In this document: one piece after another, positions 36,655 through 45,366 of the stretch
How positions within the stretch are numbered: position 1 is the first letter of the stretch
Layout: every line of letters starts with the position of its first letter
From: Mariniphaga sediminis
Lineage (GTDB): Bacteria; Bacteroidota; Bacteroidia; Bacteroidales; Prolixibacteraceae
Length of the DNA: 64,000 bases
Assembly: GCF_003573545.1 (NCBI RefSeq)
Contig: NZ_QWET01000004.1
Span: 124,001 to 188,000, forward strand
Reading direction: 5' to 3'
Program-made: the position numbers and the translations under genes
The notes under the pieces: model-generated
Told to the model about the DNA's origin: nothing
What the model saw: the letters and a program-made list of their open reading frames with translations, nothing else
The model's database searches: none

Positions 36655-37995
36655 ATGAAAAAACTTCTTTTAATTGCGACGACGCTTCTAATCTTGTTCA
36701 GCTTTAGCGGATGTAAGACCTCCGGGAACGGAGAGTTGACAGGTGTGCAAGACAGACCCAAATGGCGTGAAACCCAACCTTACGGCATGGTATATGTCCG
36801 GAGGGGGAGTTTTAACATAGGTCCCAGCGATCAGGACCCGGCTATGGCCGCCATACCTACCAAAACCGTTTCACAAGAAGCTTTTTGGATGGATGATACT
36901 GAAATTACAAACAACGAATACCGCCAGTTTGTGCATTGGGTGAGAGATTCCATTGCACGTAGAATGCTGGGTGACCAGTATCCTGAGTTTCTGATTACAG
37001 AAGACAGGGAAGGAACTCCAATTGATCCCCCAAGGATTAACTGGCGTGAAAAAATTGACTGGAGTGATCCTGATTTTCAGATGGCCATGCAGGATTTATA
37101 TGTTCCTGAGAATGAACGATTCTTTGGAAAAAAAGAGATCGATTCAAGGAAGTTGGTTTATGAATATTGGTGGATTGACTTACAACAGGCAGCCAAGCGC
37201 TCCAATAGCTATAATTATGAGACTCAGCGTTACGAAGGTAACGTTTACGACAGCAATGGCGAATTAAGGCCTATTGAAAACAGGTCGGATTTTATTATGA
37301 ACGACCAGGTGCATGTATACCCCGATACCCTTACATGGATACGGGACTTCACCTATTCGTACAATGAGCCCTGGGCAACACGTTATTTCTGGCACCCCGG
37401 GTTCGATGAATACCCTGTAATAGGTGTGACCTGGAAACAGGCCATGGCATTTTGCAACTGGAGGACAAAAATACAGACCGATTACCTGACTAAAAGAGGG
37501 CAACCTTCTCTTCAGTCATACAGGCTCCCTACCGAGGTGGAATGGGAATATGCAGCCCGGGGAGGAAAAGACTTCTCCATGTATCCATGGGGAGGTTATT
37601 ATGCCCGCGATGAGGATGGAGTATTCCTGGCCAATTTCAAACCCTTAAGAGGAAACTATGTGGAAGATGGCGGCATCTCGACCATGAAAGTGGGAAGTTA
37701 TGAACCCAACGAATATGGAATTTACGATATGTCAGGGAATGTGGCCGAATGGACGGAAACTGCTTACGATGAAGCAGGGTACAATTATTTTAGTGATTTA
37801 AACCCAACCTTTACATACAATGCCCAACCCGATGACCCACCGGTGATGAAAAGAAAAGTGGTTCGGGGTGGCTCATGGAAAGATATCGCTTACTTTACCC
37901 AGGTTTCTACCCGGAACTTTGAATACCAGGATACAACCAAATCCTATATCGGGTTTCGCTGTGTGCGGTCAACCTTTGGTGAAGAGTTTAAATAA
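36655..37995 (+). CDS. gldK: T9SS ring lipoprotein GldK (PorK)
   Basis: The 446-aa lipoprotein has a signal ending FSGC and an FGE-sulfatase-like fold: YGMVYVRRGSFNIGPSDQDP, FWMDDTEITNNEYRQFV, YRLPTEVEWEYAARGG, GNVAEWT and YIGFRCVR. GldK with GldN forms the periplasmic ring of the T9SS and is anchored in the outer membrane. It is followed by gldL after 28 bp. A close paralogue lies at 41588. Confidence 0.95.
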   Translation: MKKLLLIATTLLILFSFSGCKTSGNGELTGVQDRPKWRETQPYGMVYVRRGSFNIGPSDQDPAMAAIPTKTVSQEAFWMDDTEITNNEYRQFVHWVRDSIARRMLGDQYPEFLITEDREGTPIDPPRINWREKIDWSDPDFQMAMQDLYVPENERFFGKKEIDSRKLVYEYWWIDLQQAAKRSNSYNYETQRYEGNVYDSNGELRPIENRSDFIMNDQVHVYPDTLTWIRDFTYSYNEPWATRYFWHPGFDEYPVIGVTWKQAMAFCNWRTKIQTDYLTKRGQPSLQSYRLPTEVEWEYAARGGKDFSMYPWGGYYARDEDGVFLANFKPLRGNYVEDGGISTMKVGSYEPNEYGIYDMSGNVAEWTETAYDEAGYNYFSDLNPTFTYNAQPDDPPVMKRKVVRGGSWKDIAYFTQVSTRNFEYQDTTKSYIGFRCVRSTFGEEFK

Positions 37996-38023
37996 AAATG
38001 ACTAATCTTTTACCTTTTTAGCA

Positions 38024-38992
38024 ATGAATATTGGTGAATTATTTAAAACAAAACGCTGGAAAACATTCATGGGATATGTCTATGGATGGGGTGCGTCAAT
38101 CGTTATGCTGGGTGCATTGTTCAAACTTCAGCATTGGCAGTATTCCGGCCTTTTTCTAACCATAGGTCTGGTCACAGAAGCATTTATTTTCTTTTTATCT
38201 GCTTTTGAACCGCCGCTTGAAATGCCTGAATGGGCAAAAGTGTACCCTGAACTTCGTGACGATTACGAAGTAATGGAACTGGACGAATACAACCGGAAAG
38301 GGAGTGGGATGAATCCATTATTTGCTTCTTCCGAATTGACTCCGGAGTTGCTCGACAAGGTTGGGAAAAGCCTGAATGATTTATCATCGACGGCACGTGG
38401 CATCAGCGACATCTCTTCGGCAACACTTGCCACCGATATGTACGTAAAGAACCTTAGTTCCGCATCCGAGTCAATGAACACTTTTGCAGAGGTAAACAAA
38501 CGGGCCAATGAAACGGTAAACTCCTCCATTGAAAAGCTGGCAGAATCTTATTTACATGCTTCAAATCAGCTTTCCGAAACAGGTGCAGGTTCTATTGAAA
38601 AGTTGAACAAAAGCAGTGAGGAATTTTCAGCAAAATTATCTGAAACCGGGCAAAAACTGGCCGAAACGATTAACGGAGCTGCCGGTTCTTTCTCTTCGGA
38701 ATTACAAACAATTGGCGCAAGTTCCAAAGAATATTCCGGGAACCTGGAAAAGCTGAATGTTAAAATAAATGCACTCAATGAGAGTTTTGAATCCCAGTTG
38801 CAAGGAACCAAAACTCAATTTGAAGCCAGCCGGAAGTTCAGCACTGATTTGAATCAGATGAACGAATTGCTCGCATCCTCAGTTTCTGAATTGCAAAAAT
38901 ATAAAGAAAACGCCGAGCAGTTGAACAAACAGTTGGAAGCGCTCAATACGATTTACGGGAACATGTTGGGAGCTTTGAGTTACAAAAAGTAA
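38024..38992 (+). CDS. gldL: T9SS motor protein GldL (PorL)
   Basis: The 322-aa inner-membrane protein has two membrane segments near its N-terminus (about residues 14-33 and 40-58) and then a long Ser/Glu-rich helical cytoplasmic tail. GldL pentamers with the GldM dimer form the proton-driven motor of the T9SS and gliding. The second segment contains the Glu of TEAFIFFL that is expected in the proton path. The gene sits between gldK and gldM. Confidence 0.95.
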   Translation: MNIGELFKTKRWKTFMGYVYGWGASIVMLGALFKLQHWQYSGLFLTIGLVTEAFIFFLSAFEPPLEMPEWAKVYPELRDDYEVMELDEYNRKGSGMNPLFASSELTPELLDKVGKSLNDLSSTARGISDISSATLATDMYVKNLSSASESMNTFAEVNKRANETVNSSIEKLAESYLHASNQLSETGAGSIEKLNKSSEEFSAKLSETGQKLAETINGAAGSFSSELQTIGASSKEYSGNLEKLNVKINALNESFESQLQGTKTQFEASRKFSTDLNQMNELLASSVSELQKYKENAEQLNKQLEALNTIYGNMLGALSYKK

Positions 38993-39012
38993 AAAACCTG
39001 AAGTAACTAATT

Positions 39013-40623
39013 ATGGGTGCAAAAAATTGTCCGGAAACCCCGCGGCAAAAAATGATAAACATGATGTACATTGTCCTCACCGCAATGTTGGCACTTAACG
39101 TTGCGGCAGAGGTACTCGAAGCTTTTAAAGTAGTAGACATTAGTCTGCTTGAAACCTTCAGGACAGTGGACATGAAAAATGCCCAGATTTATGCACAATT
39201 TGAGCAGGCTTATGCCGAAAACGAAACCAGAGTAGGTGAATGGAAAGGGAAAGCAGACCTTGTTCGGGAAAAAACTGACAACCTCATTGCCTTTATTACC
39301 GCGACAAAAGAAGAGATGGTAAAAAGAACAGGAGGTACCCCGGTAAGTGAAGAAGATCCACTCACTACCGATGACTTTTATTTTGTAACTCCCACTGAAG
39401 ATACCCTGAAAATTCCAAAAGCTGACGATCTGAATATTCCTTCAGAATTTATGATTACGCAAAAAAGGGCCACCGAACTAAAGGAAAGAATAGCAGGATT
39501 TCGCGATACGCTCACTTCCTTGGTCGATGAATCAGATGTCGATTTACGCGCTACAATCAACAGCGCGCTGGACACTTCCAATCCTCGTGTAGATCTGAAG
39601 GAGGGAGGCGAAAGCAAATCGTGGGAAACTGAACGTTTCCTCGACAAACCACTGGTCGCTGTTTTAGCCCTTCTCTCAAAAATCCAGATTGATGTCAAAA
39701 ATTCGGAAGCGAACGTTATCAACTATCTTTTTTCGCAGATTGATGCCGGTTCATTCCTTTTCAATAAACTCGGGGCACGGGTAATACCGAACTCCAGTGT
39801 GGTATTGCAGGGAGACGAATATGTGGCAGAAGTATTCCTGGCCGCTGAAGATACTACCCAACAACCCGAAATTTTTATTAATAACCGTCCGGCTTCTGTT
39901 CATGATGGTAAAGCCACCTACCGGGTGAAAACCTCGGAACCGGGCATATTTAGCTGGAGTGGCCTTATCAAATACAAAACACCGGCAGGCGTCATTAAAA
40001 ACTATCCTTTTAAACAGGAATATCAGGTAACCCAACCCAGCGTTACCATGTCTGCAACCCGGATGAACGTATTTTACCGTGGCCTCAACAATCCGTTTGA
40101 TGTAGGTGGCGGGGGTATTCCGAAGGAAAATCTTCAGATAACAATGACCAATGGAACTGTGTCCAAACAGGGAGATTCTTTTATCATTCAACCCGATGAG
40201 TTAGATGAAATGGGCAACCGCACCAAAGTATCGGTGTATGCCAATATCGGGGGTGAAAAGCGCTTACTGGGCACCACCAACTGGCGTGTAAAAAAGGTAC
40301 CCGATCCTGTTGCACAGGTTGCAGGTCAATCCGGCGGAAACATCCGAAAAGAACGTCTTATGATAGAGGACGGGGTTCTTGCTGTTCTGGAAGATTTTGA
40401 TTTCAATTTTAAATATACCGTGACCCAGTTTAGGCTAGAAATTTCAGGACCAGGCGGGTACGTGAATGTCTGGGAAAGTAACTCTAACCGGTTCACCAGT
40501 GATCAAAAGGAACAGTTTAGAAGACTTAACCCGAATAGTTTAATTTATATTGCAAATATTAAAGCGGTTGGAGATGATGGCACTACGCGCGATCTTGATC
40601 CAATCACATTCAAAATACAATAA
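39013..40623 (+). CDS. gldM: T9SS motor protein GldM (PorM)
   Basis: The 536-aa protein has one N-terminal membrane helix (MINMMYIVLTAMLALNVAAE) and a long periplasmic part that folds as four domains in known structures. It transmits the motion of the GldL motor to the GldKN ring. Lengths and the start MGAKNCPETPRQKMINMMY match the family. gldN starts 2 bp after the stop, so translation is probably coupled. Confidence 0.95.
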   Translation: MGAKNCPETPRQKMINMMYIVLTAMLALNVAAEVLEAFKVVDISLLETFRTVDMKNAQIYAQFEQAYAENETRVGEWKGKADLVREKTDNLIAFITATKEEMVKRTGGTPVSEEDPLTTDDFYFVTPTEDTLKIPKADDLNIPSEFMITQKRATELKERIAGFRDTLTSLVDESDVDLRATINSALDTSNPRVDLKEGGESKSWETERFLDKPLVAVLALLSKIQIDVKNSEANVINYLFSQIDAGSFLFNKLGARVIPNSSVVLQGDEYVAEVFLAAEDTTQQPEIFINNRPASVHDGKATYRVKTSEPGIFSWSGLIKYKTPAGVIKNYPFKQEYQVTQPSVTMSATRMNVFYRGLNNPFDVGGGGIPKENLQITMTNGTVSKQGDSFIIQPDELDEMGNRTKVSVYANIGGEKRLLGTTNWRVKKVPDPVAQVAGQSGGNIRKERLMIEDGVLAVLEDFDFNFKYTVTQFRLEISGPGGYVNVWESNSNRFTSDQKEQFRRLNPNSLIYIANIKAVGDDGTTRDLDPITFKIQ

Positions 40624-40625
40624 AA

Positions 40626-41477
40626 ATGAAAAGATTAATCGTCTATATCGGAATAGTGATATTTGTTTTGGCCGGTTCAGGTCAAATTACGCAGGCGCAG
40701 ATTATTAACGGGGCGTATCAAACAACCGATAAATACCAGAAAAAACCGATGCCTTTGCCTACGGTGAGGGAAGCAGATGTATTCTGGTCAAAGACAATCT
40801 GGCGCATTATCGATTTACGCGAAAAGATGAACCTGCCGCTTTATTATCCTTCTACCGATCTGGAGGGAAGAACGAACCTTATCAACCTCTTGCTCGAAGG
40901 AATTAAAAACGGGCAGATTACACCTTACGATGCCCGTTATGACGATGACTTCAAGATACCGATGACGTATGAGCAGGTACAGGGAGCTTTTGGGGCTGAA
41001 GAAAGTACGGAAGAAACCATCGACTTTGACACAGGCGAACGTAAAACAGTTACCATCCAGGGGGATATAAGACCCGGAGAGATAAAACAGTACATGATTA
41101 AAGAGGAATGGTATTTCGACAAACAGGCCTCTACATTAAATGTAAGAATTATAGGTATCTGCCCTATCCGCGAATTTGTTCGTGAGAACGATACTTCCGG
41201 TCAGGTACAACGCCAACAAGTATTTTGGGTGTATTATCCCGAAATGCGTGATTTACTGGCAACAAACCTCGTATTGAACCCATACAATGAAGCACAATCA
41301 ATGTCTTTTGATGACCTTTTTATCAAACGGTTCTTCAACAGTTATGTGGTAAAAGAGTCGAATGTTTATAATAATCGAAACATTAGCGCTTATTTAAGTG
41401 GAAAAGAAGCGATGCTCGAATCGAAAAGAATTGAAAGCGAAATATTCAATTTTGAGCAAGACCTTTGGGAATATTAG
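40626..41477 (+). CDS. gldN: T9SS ring protein GldN (PorN)
   Basis: The 283-aa periplasmic protein has a signal peptide ending near GQITQAQ and the GldN pattern: ADVFWSKTIWRIIDLREKMN, LPLYYP and IKEEWYFDKQ. It forms the ring with GldK. A clear terminator at 41500 ends the operon, and a second gldK-like gene follows it. Confidence 0.94.
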   Translation: MKRLIVYIGIVIFVLAGSGQITQAQIINGAYQTTDKYQKKPMPLPTVREADVFWSKTIWRIIDLREKMNLPLYYPSTDLEGRTNLINLLLEGIKNGQITPYDARYDDDFKIPMTYEQVQGAFGAEESTEETIDFDTGERKTVTIQGDIRPGEIKQYMIKEEWYFDKQASTLNVRIIGICPIREFVRENDTSGQVQRQQVFWVYYPEMRDLLATNLVLNPYNEAQSMSFDDLFIKRFFNSYVVKESNVYNNRNISAYLSGKEAMLESKRIESEIFNFEQDLWEY

Positions 41478-41499
41478 ACCCATTTAAAACTATTTCCGG

Positions 41500-41538
41500 G
41501 GGGATGCATCAAAAAAGTGTTGATACATCCCCGTTTTT
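41500..41538 (+). terminator. Rho-independent terminator after gldN
   Basis: The 13-bp arms GGGGATGCATCAA (41500-41512) and TTGATACATCCCC (41520-41532) differ at one position and are followed by GTTTTT. Confidence 0.87.
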
Positions 41539-41587
41539 GATTTAACCACAATATTCTGGAAACGCAAAAAACATCGATTCAATAAGC

Positions 41588-42940
41588 ATGAGAAAAGCAA
41601 CAATCTATATCATAGTAGCCGCTGGTTTGCTTTTCCATTCATGCAAAAACGAAATCGTACAATTTCTTCCGGGAGGTGAACGGAACTCAAAAAACTGGTT
41701 TGAGCCATCTCCATACGGAATGGTTTATATCCCGCGTGGTTCTTATGTTGTTGGCCCTTCCGACGAGGAAGTGTCAAAATTCGGGGAGAAATCCAAAAGG
41801 GTTTCGGTAGAATCATTTTGGATGGATGATACAGAGATTACCAATAATGAATACCGTCAGTTTGTTTACTGGGTGCGCGACTCCATTGCGCGAAAACTGT
41901 TAGGGCAAACCTATCCTGAATTTTTAATTGCAGAAGACAACCGGGGCACTCCATTAGATGAGCCCGTTATAAACTGGCGCGAAGAAATAGAATGGAAAGA
42001 CCCGGACTACCGAATGGCTATGGATGAACTTTATATCCCGGAAGAAGAACGGGAAAAATTCCGTAAAGAAGTGGATCCCCGAAAACTTATTTATAATTTT
42101 TCATGGGTTGATTACAAGCAGGCTGCGCGGGGAAAAAACAGATATAATTTCGAAACCCAAAAATACGAGGGGACTGTGGTTAACCAACAGGGAGAGACGG
42201 TTCCGGTTACCAACCGCAGTTCTTTCCTGATGCAGGAAATGGTTCCGGTTTATCCGGATACTCTCTGCTGGATACGTGACTTTACTTACACTTACAACGA
42301 ACCTTTCACTTTGAAATACTTCTCGCATGTGGCATTTGATGATTATCCCGTTGTGGGTATTACCTGGAAACAGGCCCGGGCTTTTTGCGACTGGCGAACC
42401 AACCTTCACAAGGAATTCAGCAGCCGCCTGAATGAAGCAGCCGCACATGACTACCGGTTACCCACTGAAACAGAATGGGAGCTGGCAGCACGGGGAGGTC
42501 TCAATAACACAATCTACCCGTGGGGAAGCTACTACACCCGAAGTGACCAGGGTTGTTTTGTTGCCAATTTTAAACCATTAAGGGGCAACTACGTGGCCGA
42601 CAGTCCTACAACTACTACTGCCATGAGAACGGGCACATTCGACCCCAATAATTATGGATTATATGATATGGCAGGGAATATAGCAGAATGGACAAGCAGC
42701 GCTTATTACGAAGCAGCCTATGATATTGTCAGTGATCTGAACCCTGAAATTGAATACGATGCACGGCCCGATGACCCACCCGTTATGAAAAGGAAGGTTA
42801 TCCGGGGAGGCTCTTGGAAAGATATAGCTTATTTTATACGCACTTCTACCCGCACTTTCGAATACCAGGACTCTGCAAAATCATATATCGGATTCCGGTG
42901 TGTCAGAACCTCTTTTAAAAATGAGCTTCACAACAGGTAA
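41588..42940 (+). CDS. second GldK-like lipoprotein (GldK paralogue)
   Basis: This 450-aa protein has a lipoprotein signal (FHSC) and the same FGE-sulfatase-like fold as GldK. Long stretches are identical, such as FWMDDTEITNNEYRQFV, WVRDSIAR and DDPPVMKRKV. N-terminal and central loops differ. It lies behind the gldN terminator, so it has its own transcript. It may be an alternative ring subunit or a GldK partner such as a GldJ-like role; GldJ itself is usually longer. The stop is 13 bp from the convergent enolase-superfamily gene. Confidence 0.88.
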   Translation: MRKATIYIIVAAGLLFHSCKNEIVQFLPGGERNSKNWFEPSPYGMVYIPRGSYVVGPSDEEVSKFGEKSKRVSVESFWMDDTEITNNEYRQFVYWVRDSIARKLLGQTYPEFLIAEDNRGTPLDEPVINWREEIEWKDPDYRMAMDELYIPEEEREKFRKEVDPRKLIYNFSWVDYKQAARGKNRYNFETQKYEGTVVNQQGETVPVTNRSSFLMQEMVPVYPDTLCWIRDFTYTYNEPFTLKYFSHVAFDDYPVVGITWKQARAFCDWRTNLHKEFSSRLNEAAAHDYRLPTETEWELAARGGLNNTIYPWGSYYTRSDQGCFVANFKPLRGNYVADSPTTTTAMRTGTFDPNNYGLYDMAGNIAEWTSSAYYEAAYDIVSDLNPEIEYDARPDDPPVMKRKVIRGGSWKDIAYFIRTSTRTFEYQDSAKSYIGFRCVRTSFKNELHNR

Positions 42941-42953
42941 CCGGGAATTATCC

Positions 42954-44252
42954 TCATGACAAGTCGAACATTTTTGCGTAATGTTCTGATTCTGTTAATA
43001 TTCCACCGCTCTGAGAATAGAAAGTAGAATCCAGGTCAAAAACCCCTCCTTTGGTTTGACGCCAGGGAGCATTTTCCAACGGATGGCAGGATTCCATCTC
43101 ATGCCAGTTTTTGTAGTTCTGATGACCATTTGTCTCAAGCAAACCGGTTCCCAGTCCCGGGAAAGGGCTGAGACGCGCAGCCACATTTTTGTTCCAGTCA
43201 ACAAGAATCGGATTAACAGTTAAGTCGGCACAAAAACAAGGCACCTCCATTTGAGCTGCCACCCTGGCAATCTTCAGTGTCATACTCAGTGTTTTTGCAA
43301 TGGCCTTTAACGCGATGGCGCGGTACCCCATTTGAATGCGGGCCAGGGCATCGGTGTCGGTATGTGCACTTTCGTCGGCTGCAAGCCTCACCGGAATATC
43401 GGAAACATCCACTTCCATCTCCTCCGGGAATGGCTCTTCAATAAGAGCTATCTGATCAAATGCCCCAATTTTTTTTGCATGATCGAGTAACCGGAGTAAT
43501 GTTTCCTTCTTCTCATATCGTCCATTTGCATCAAAGTAATAAGGCAACTTCCCATCTTCCGAATGCTTTGTACGGTAATGACCTATGGCCCCGTGTATTT
43601 CGGTTAAACGTGCTTTGTCTTTTTCCAGCATCTCTTCCTGCGTTCCCGGCTGTCCAATCTTTATTTTCATAAAAAAGTATCCATCTTCAACCGCCTGTTT
43701 TATTTCAGAAACCGGAATGGAATACGCCATTAAAGGTATACTGGCAATTTTTTCGTGCCGGTAAGAAAGTGCACTACGATATTGTTCCGGTATCATTTCG
43801 TCAAAAGTAGTCAGGCCATTTTCACACGCATAAAGCACCCAGGCTGCATTATCCACGCCAACCAGCGCATTCAATGCAAAAGTTTTCCGCAGATTTGGAT
43901 TACCGGTTACTTTTTTCCCATAGTCGAATACATCCTGAAGAATATTATCGAGCAAATCAACCGGGGTGCTGAATTCCATTTCCCTGGCTCGCATCAGGGC
44001 AAATTCAGTTATGGCATACATCAGCGCATTCCCGCCACTCTCCGAAAACCGGTTGAAAATAGAAGCATCAGACCATAATACACTTTGAGAGCAAAGGCCT
44101 GTGCCATAACTTCCGGAAGCCGACTTCAGCATAGCCACTGTTTGCCAGATTTCCCGCATGTATCCTCCTTTAAAACCGAATGGACGGATTAATGGCTGTC
44201 GCTCAAAATTTGAATCTGTTCCCGATATTTTTATTCGTTTTTGATTTTCCAT
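42954..44252 (-). CDS. enolase-superfamily enzyme (mandelate racemase/muconate lactonizing type)
   Basis: The 432-aa protein carries the barrel residues of the superfamily in order: KIKIG (Lys pair), metal ligands in YFDANGRY, LIEEPF and AADES, and a late LKAIAKT Lys. The Kx(K) and opposite Lys arrangement fits the MLE/dipeptide epimerase branch, but the substrate cannot be named. No signal peptide is present. It is transcribed alone between the GldK paralogue and the TIM-barrel isomerase. Confidence 0.83.
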   Translation of the reverse strand: MENQKRIKISGTDSNFERQPLIRPFGFKGGYMREIWQTVAMLKSASGSYGTGLCSQSVLWSDASIFNRFSESGGNALMYAITEFALMRAREMEFSTPVDLLDNILQDVFDYGKKVTGNPNLRKTFALNALVGVDNAAWVLYACENGLTTFDEMIPEQYRSALSYRHEKIASIPLMAYSIPVSEIKQAVEDGYFFMKIKIGQPGTQEEMLEKDKARLTEIHGAIGHYRTKHSEDGKLPYYFDANGRYEKKETLLRLLDHAKKIGAFDQIALIEEPFPEEMEVDVSDIPVRLAADESAHTDTDALARIQMGYRAIALKAIAKTLSMTLKIARVAAQMEVPCFCADLTVNPILVDWNKNVAARLSPFPGLGTGLLETNGHQNYKNWHEMESCHPLENAPWRQTKGGVFDLDSTFYSQSGGILTESEHYAKMFDLS

Positions 44253-44350
44253 TTTTCACGTATTAAAATCGATTTCAGGCTAAACAGTAAAAAGCCTTCT
44301 GTTCGCCCTTGAAATGTATAAGAATGATGCCGTAAAAGGCATTTCACTTC

Positions 44351-45310
44351 TTATAAGTTGAATTGTTGAAATTGTTTTTTTAGAAACTGCAAATCCTTTT
44401 TCAGACAGGAAAAAATTTCCTCGCGGGACATTTTTGGATCCAGATGGCCATGTTCAGCTCCCCCTAAATCGTATTCGTAATGAATGGAAACCGGCGCCTC
44501 AATATCCAGCGATTTATATAATTCAAAATAGGCCTTAAAATCTACCATTCCTTCGCCTAAGGGAACATTTTTAATTTTCCAGGTGCCTTTCTCATTCTTT
44601 TCCCATATAAAATCTTTGATATCGGTGGTTTTAATCCAGGGTGCCAGTAATTTCATCCCGATCGGCCAGGAAATGGCCCCTTCGACTGTTGCATGCCGAA
44701 TATCGTACTGAACTCCGATAAATTCAGGATCACGGTCTTTCAGCAAAGTATATAAATCCCAGACCGGCCCTCCTACCCTTCGGCCTGAATGATTCTGATA
44801 ACCGCCATGCACTCCGAATTCCCGGTTTACCTTCTCCAATTTCTCAAAAGTAGATTTGTGCGCCTCCAGGTTTTCTGAAATGGTTTTAGAGTTATTATAG
44901 TCCAGATACCCCATTCTGTAATATCTGATACCCAACTCAGCCATCGTTTTCAGGATGGAGCGAGTCAGCTTGTCGTCAGGATTGTTAATGCTGGTGGTTA
45001 TCATATAAGAATTGACCCCGGCATCTCTCAACGCTTTTACCGCTTTCGGCAGATCAGTCGCCACGTTTTCAGGCAAAACCTGGCCTCCCGGGCGAACGGT
45101 TAAATCCGCGCCATCAAATCCGTGTATGGCCAGTAACTCTGCAATTTCCTGATAATTTAAAAACTGTAAACACTTTGTAAAAACATGGATTGGCCGAACC
45201 GGTTTCGATTTCGTCCCAAATAATTCCGAGGCAAAAACGTTGCCCGAAACCCCGGTTGCTGCAATCCCTGTCACCCCTGTTTTGATAAAATTCCTCCTTG
45301 AATACATCAT
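44351..45310 (-). CDS. Tat-exported sugar phosphate isomerase/epimerase family protein
   Basis: The 319-aa protein begins MMYSRRNFIKTGVTGIAATG, a twin-arginine signal. The mature part is a xylose isomerase-like TIM barrel: GFDGADLTVRPGG, VHGGYQNHSG, and late VSIHYEYDLGG, which supply likely metal ligands. Family members isomerise or epimerise sugars and related compounds; the substrate is unknown. Export by Tat suggests a folded metal cofactor. Starting one codon later (45307) is equally possible. Confidence 0.87.
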   Translation of the reverse strand: MMYSRRNFIKTGVTGIAATGVSGNVFASELFGTKSKPVRPIHVFTKCLQFLNYQEIAELLAIHGFDGADLTVRPGGQVLPENVATDLPKAVKALRDAGVNSYMITTSINNPDDKLTRSILKTMAELGIRYYRMGYLDYNNSKTISENLEAHKSTFEKLEKVNREFGVHGGYQNHSGRRVGGPVWDLYTLLKDRDPEFIGVQYDIRHATVEGAISWPIGMKLLAPWIKTTDIKDFIWEKNEKGTWKIKNVPLGEGMVDFKAYFELYKSLDIEAPVSIHYEYDLGGAEHGHLDPKMSREEIFSCLKKDLQFLKKQFQQFNL

Positions 45311-45366
45311 ATCTTAATGTACTTTATCTACGGGGCTGAAATTAAGAAAAAGAATGCCAAATGCCC

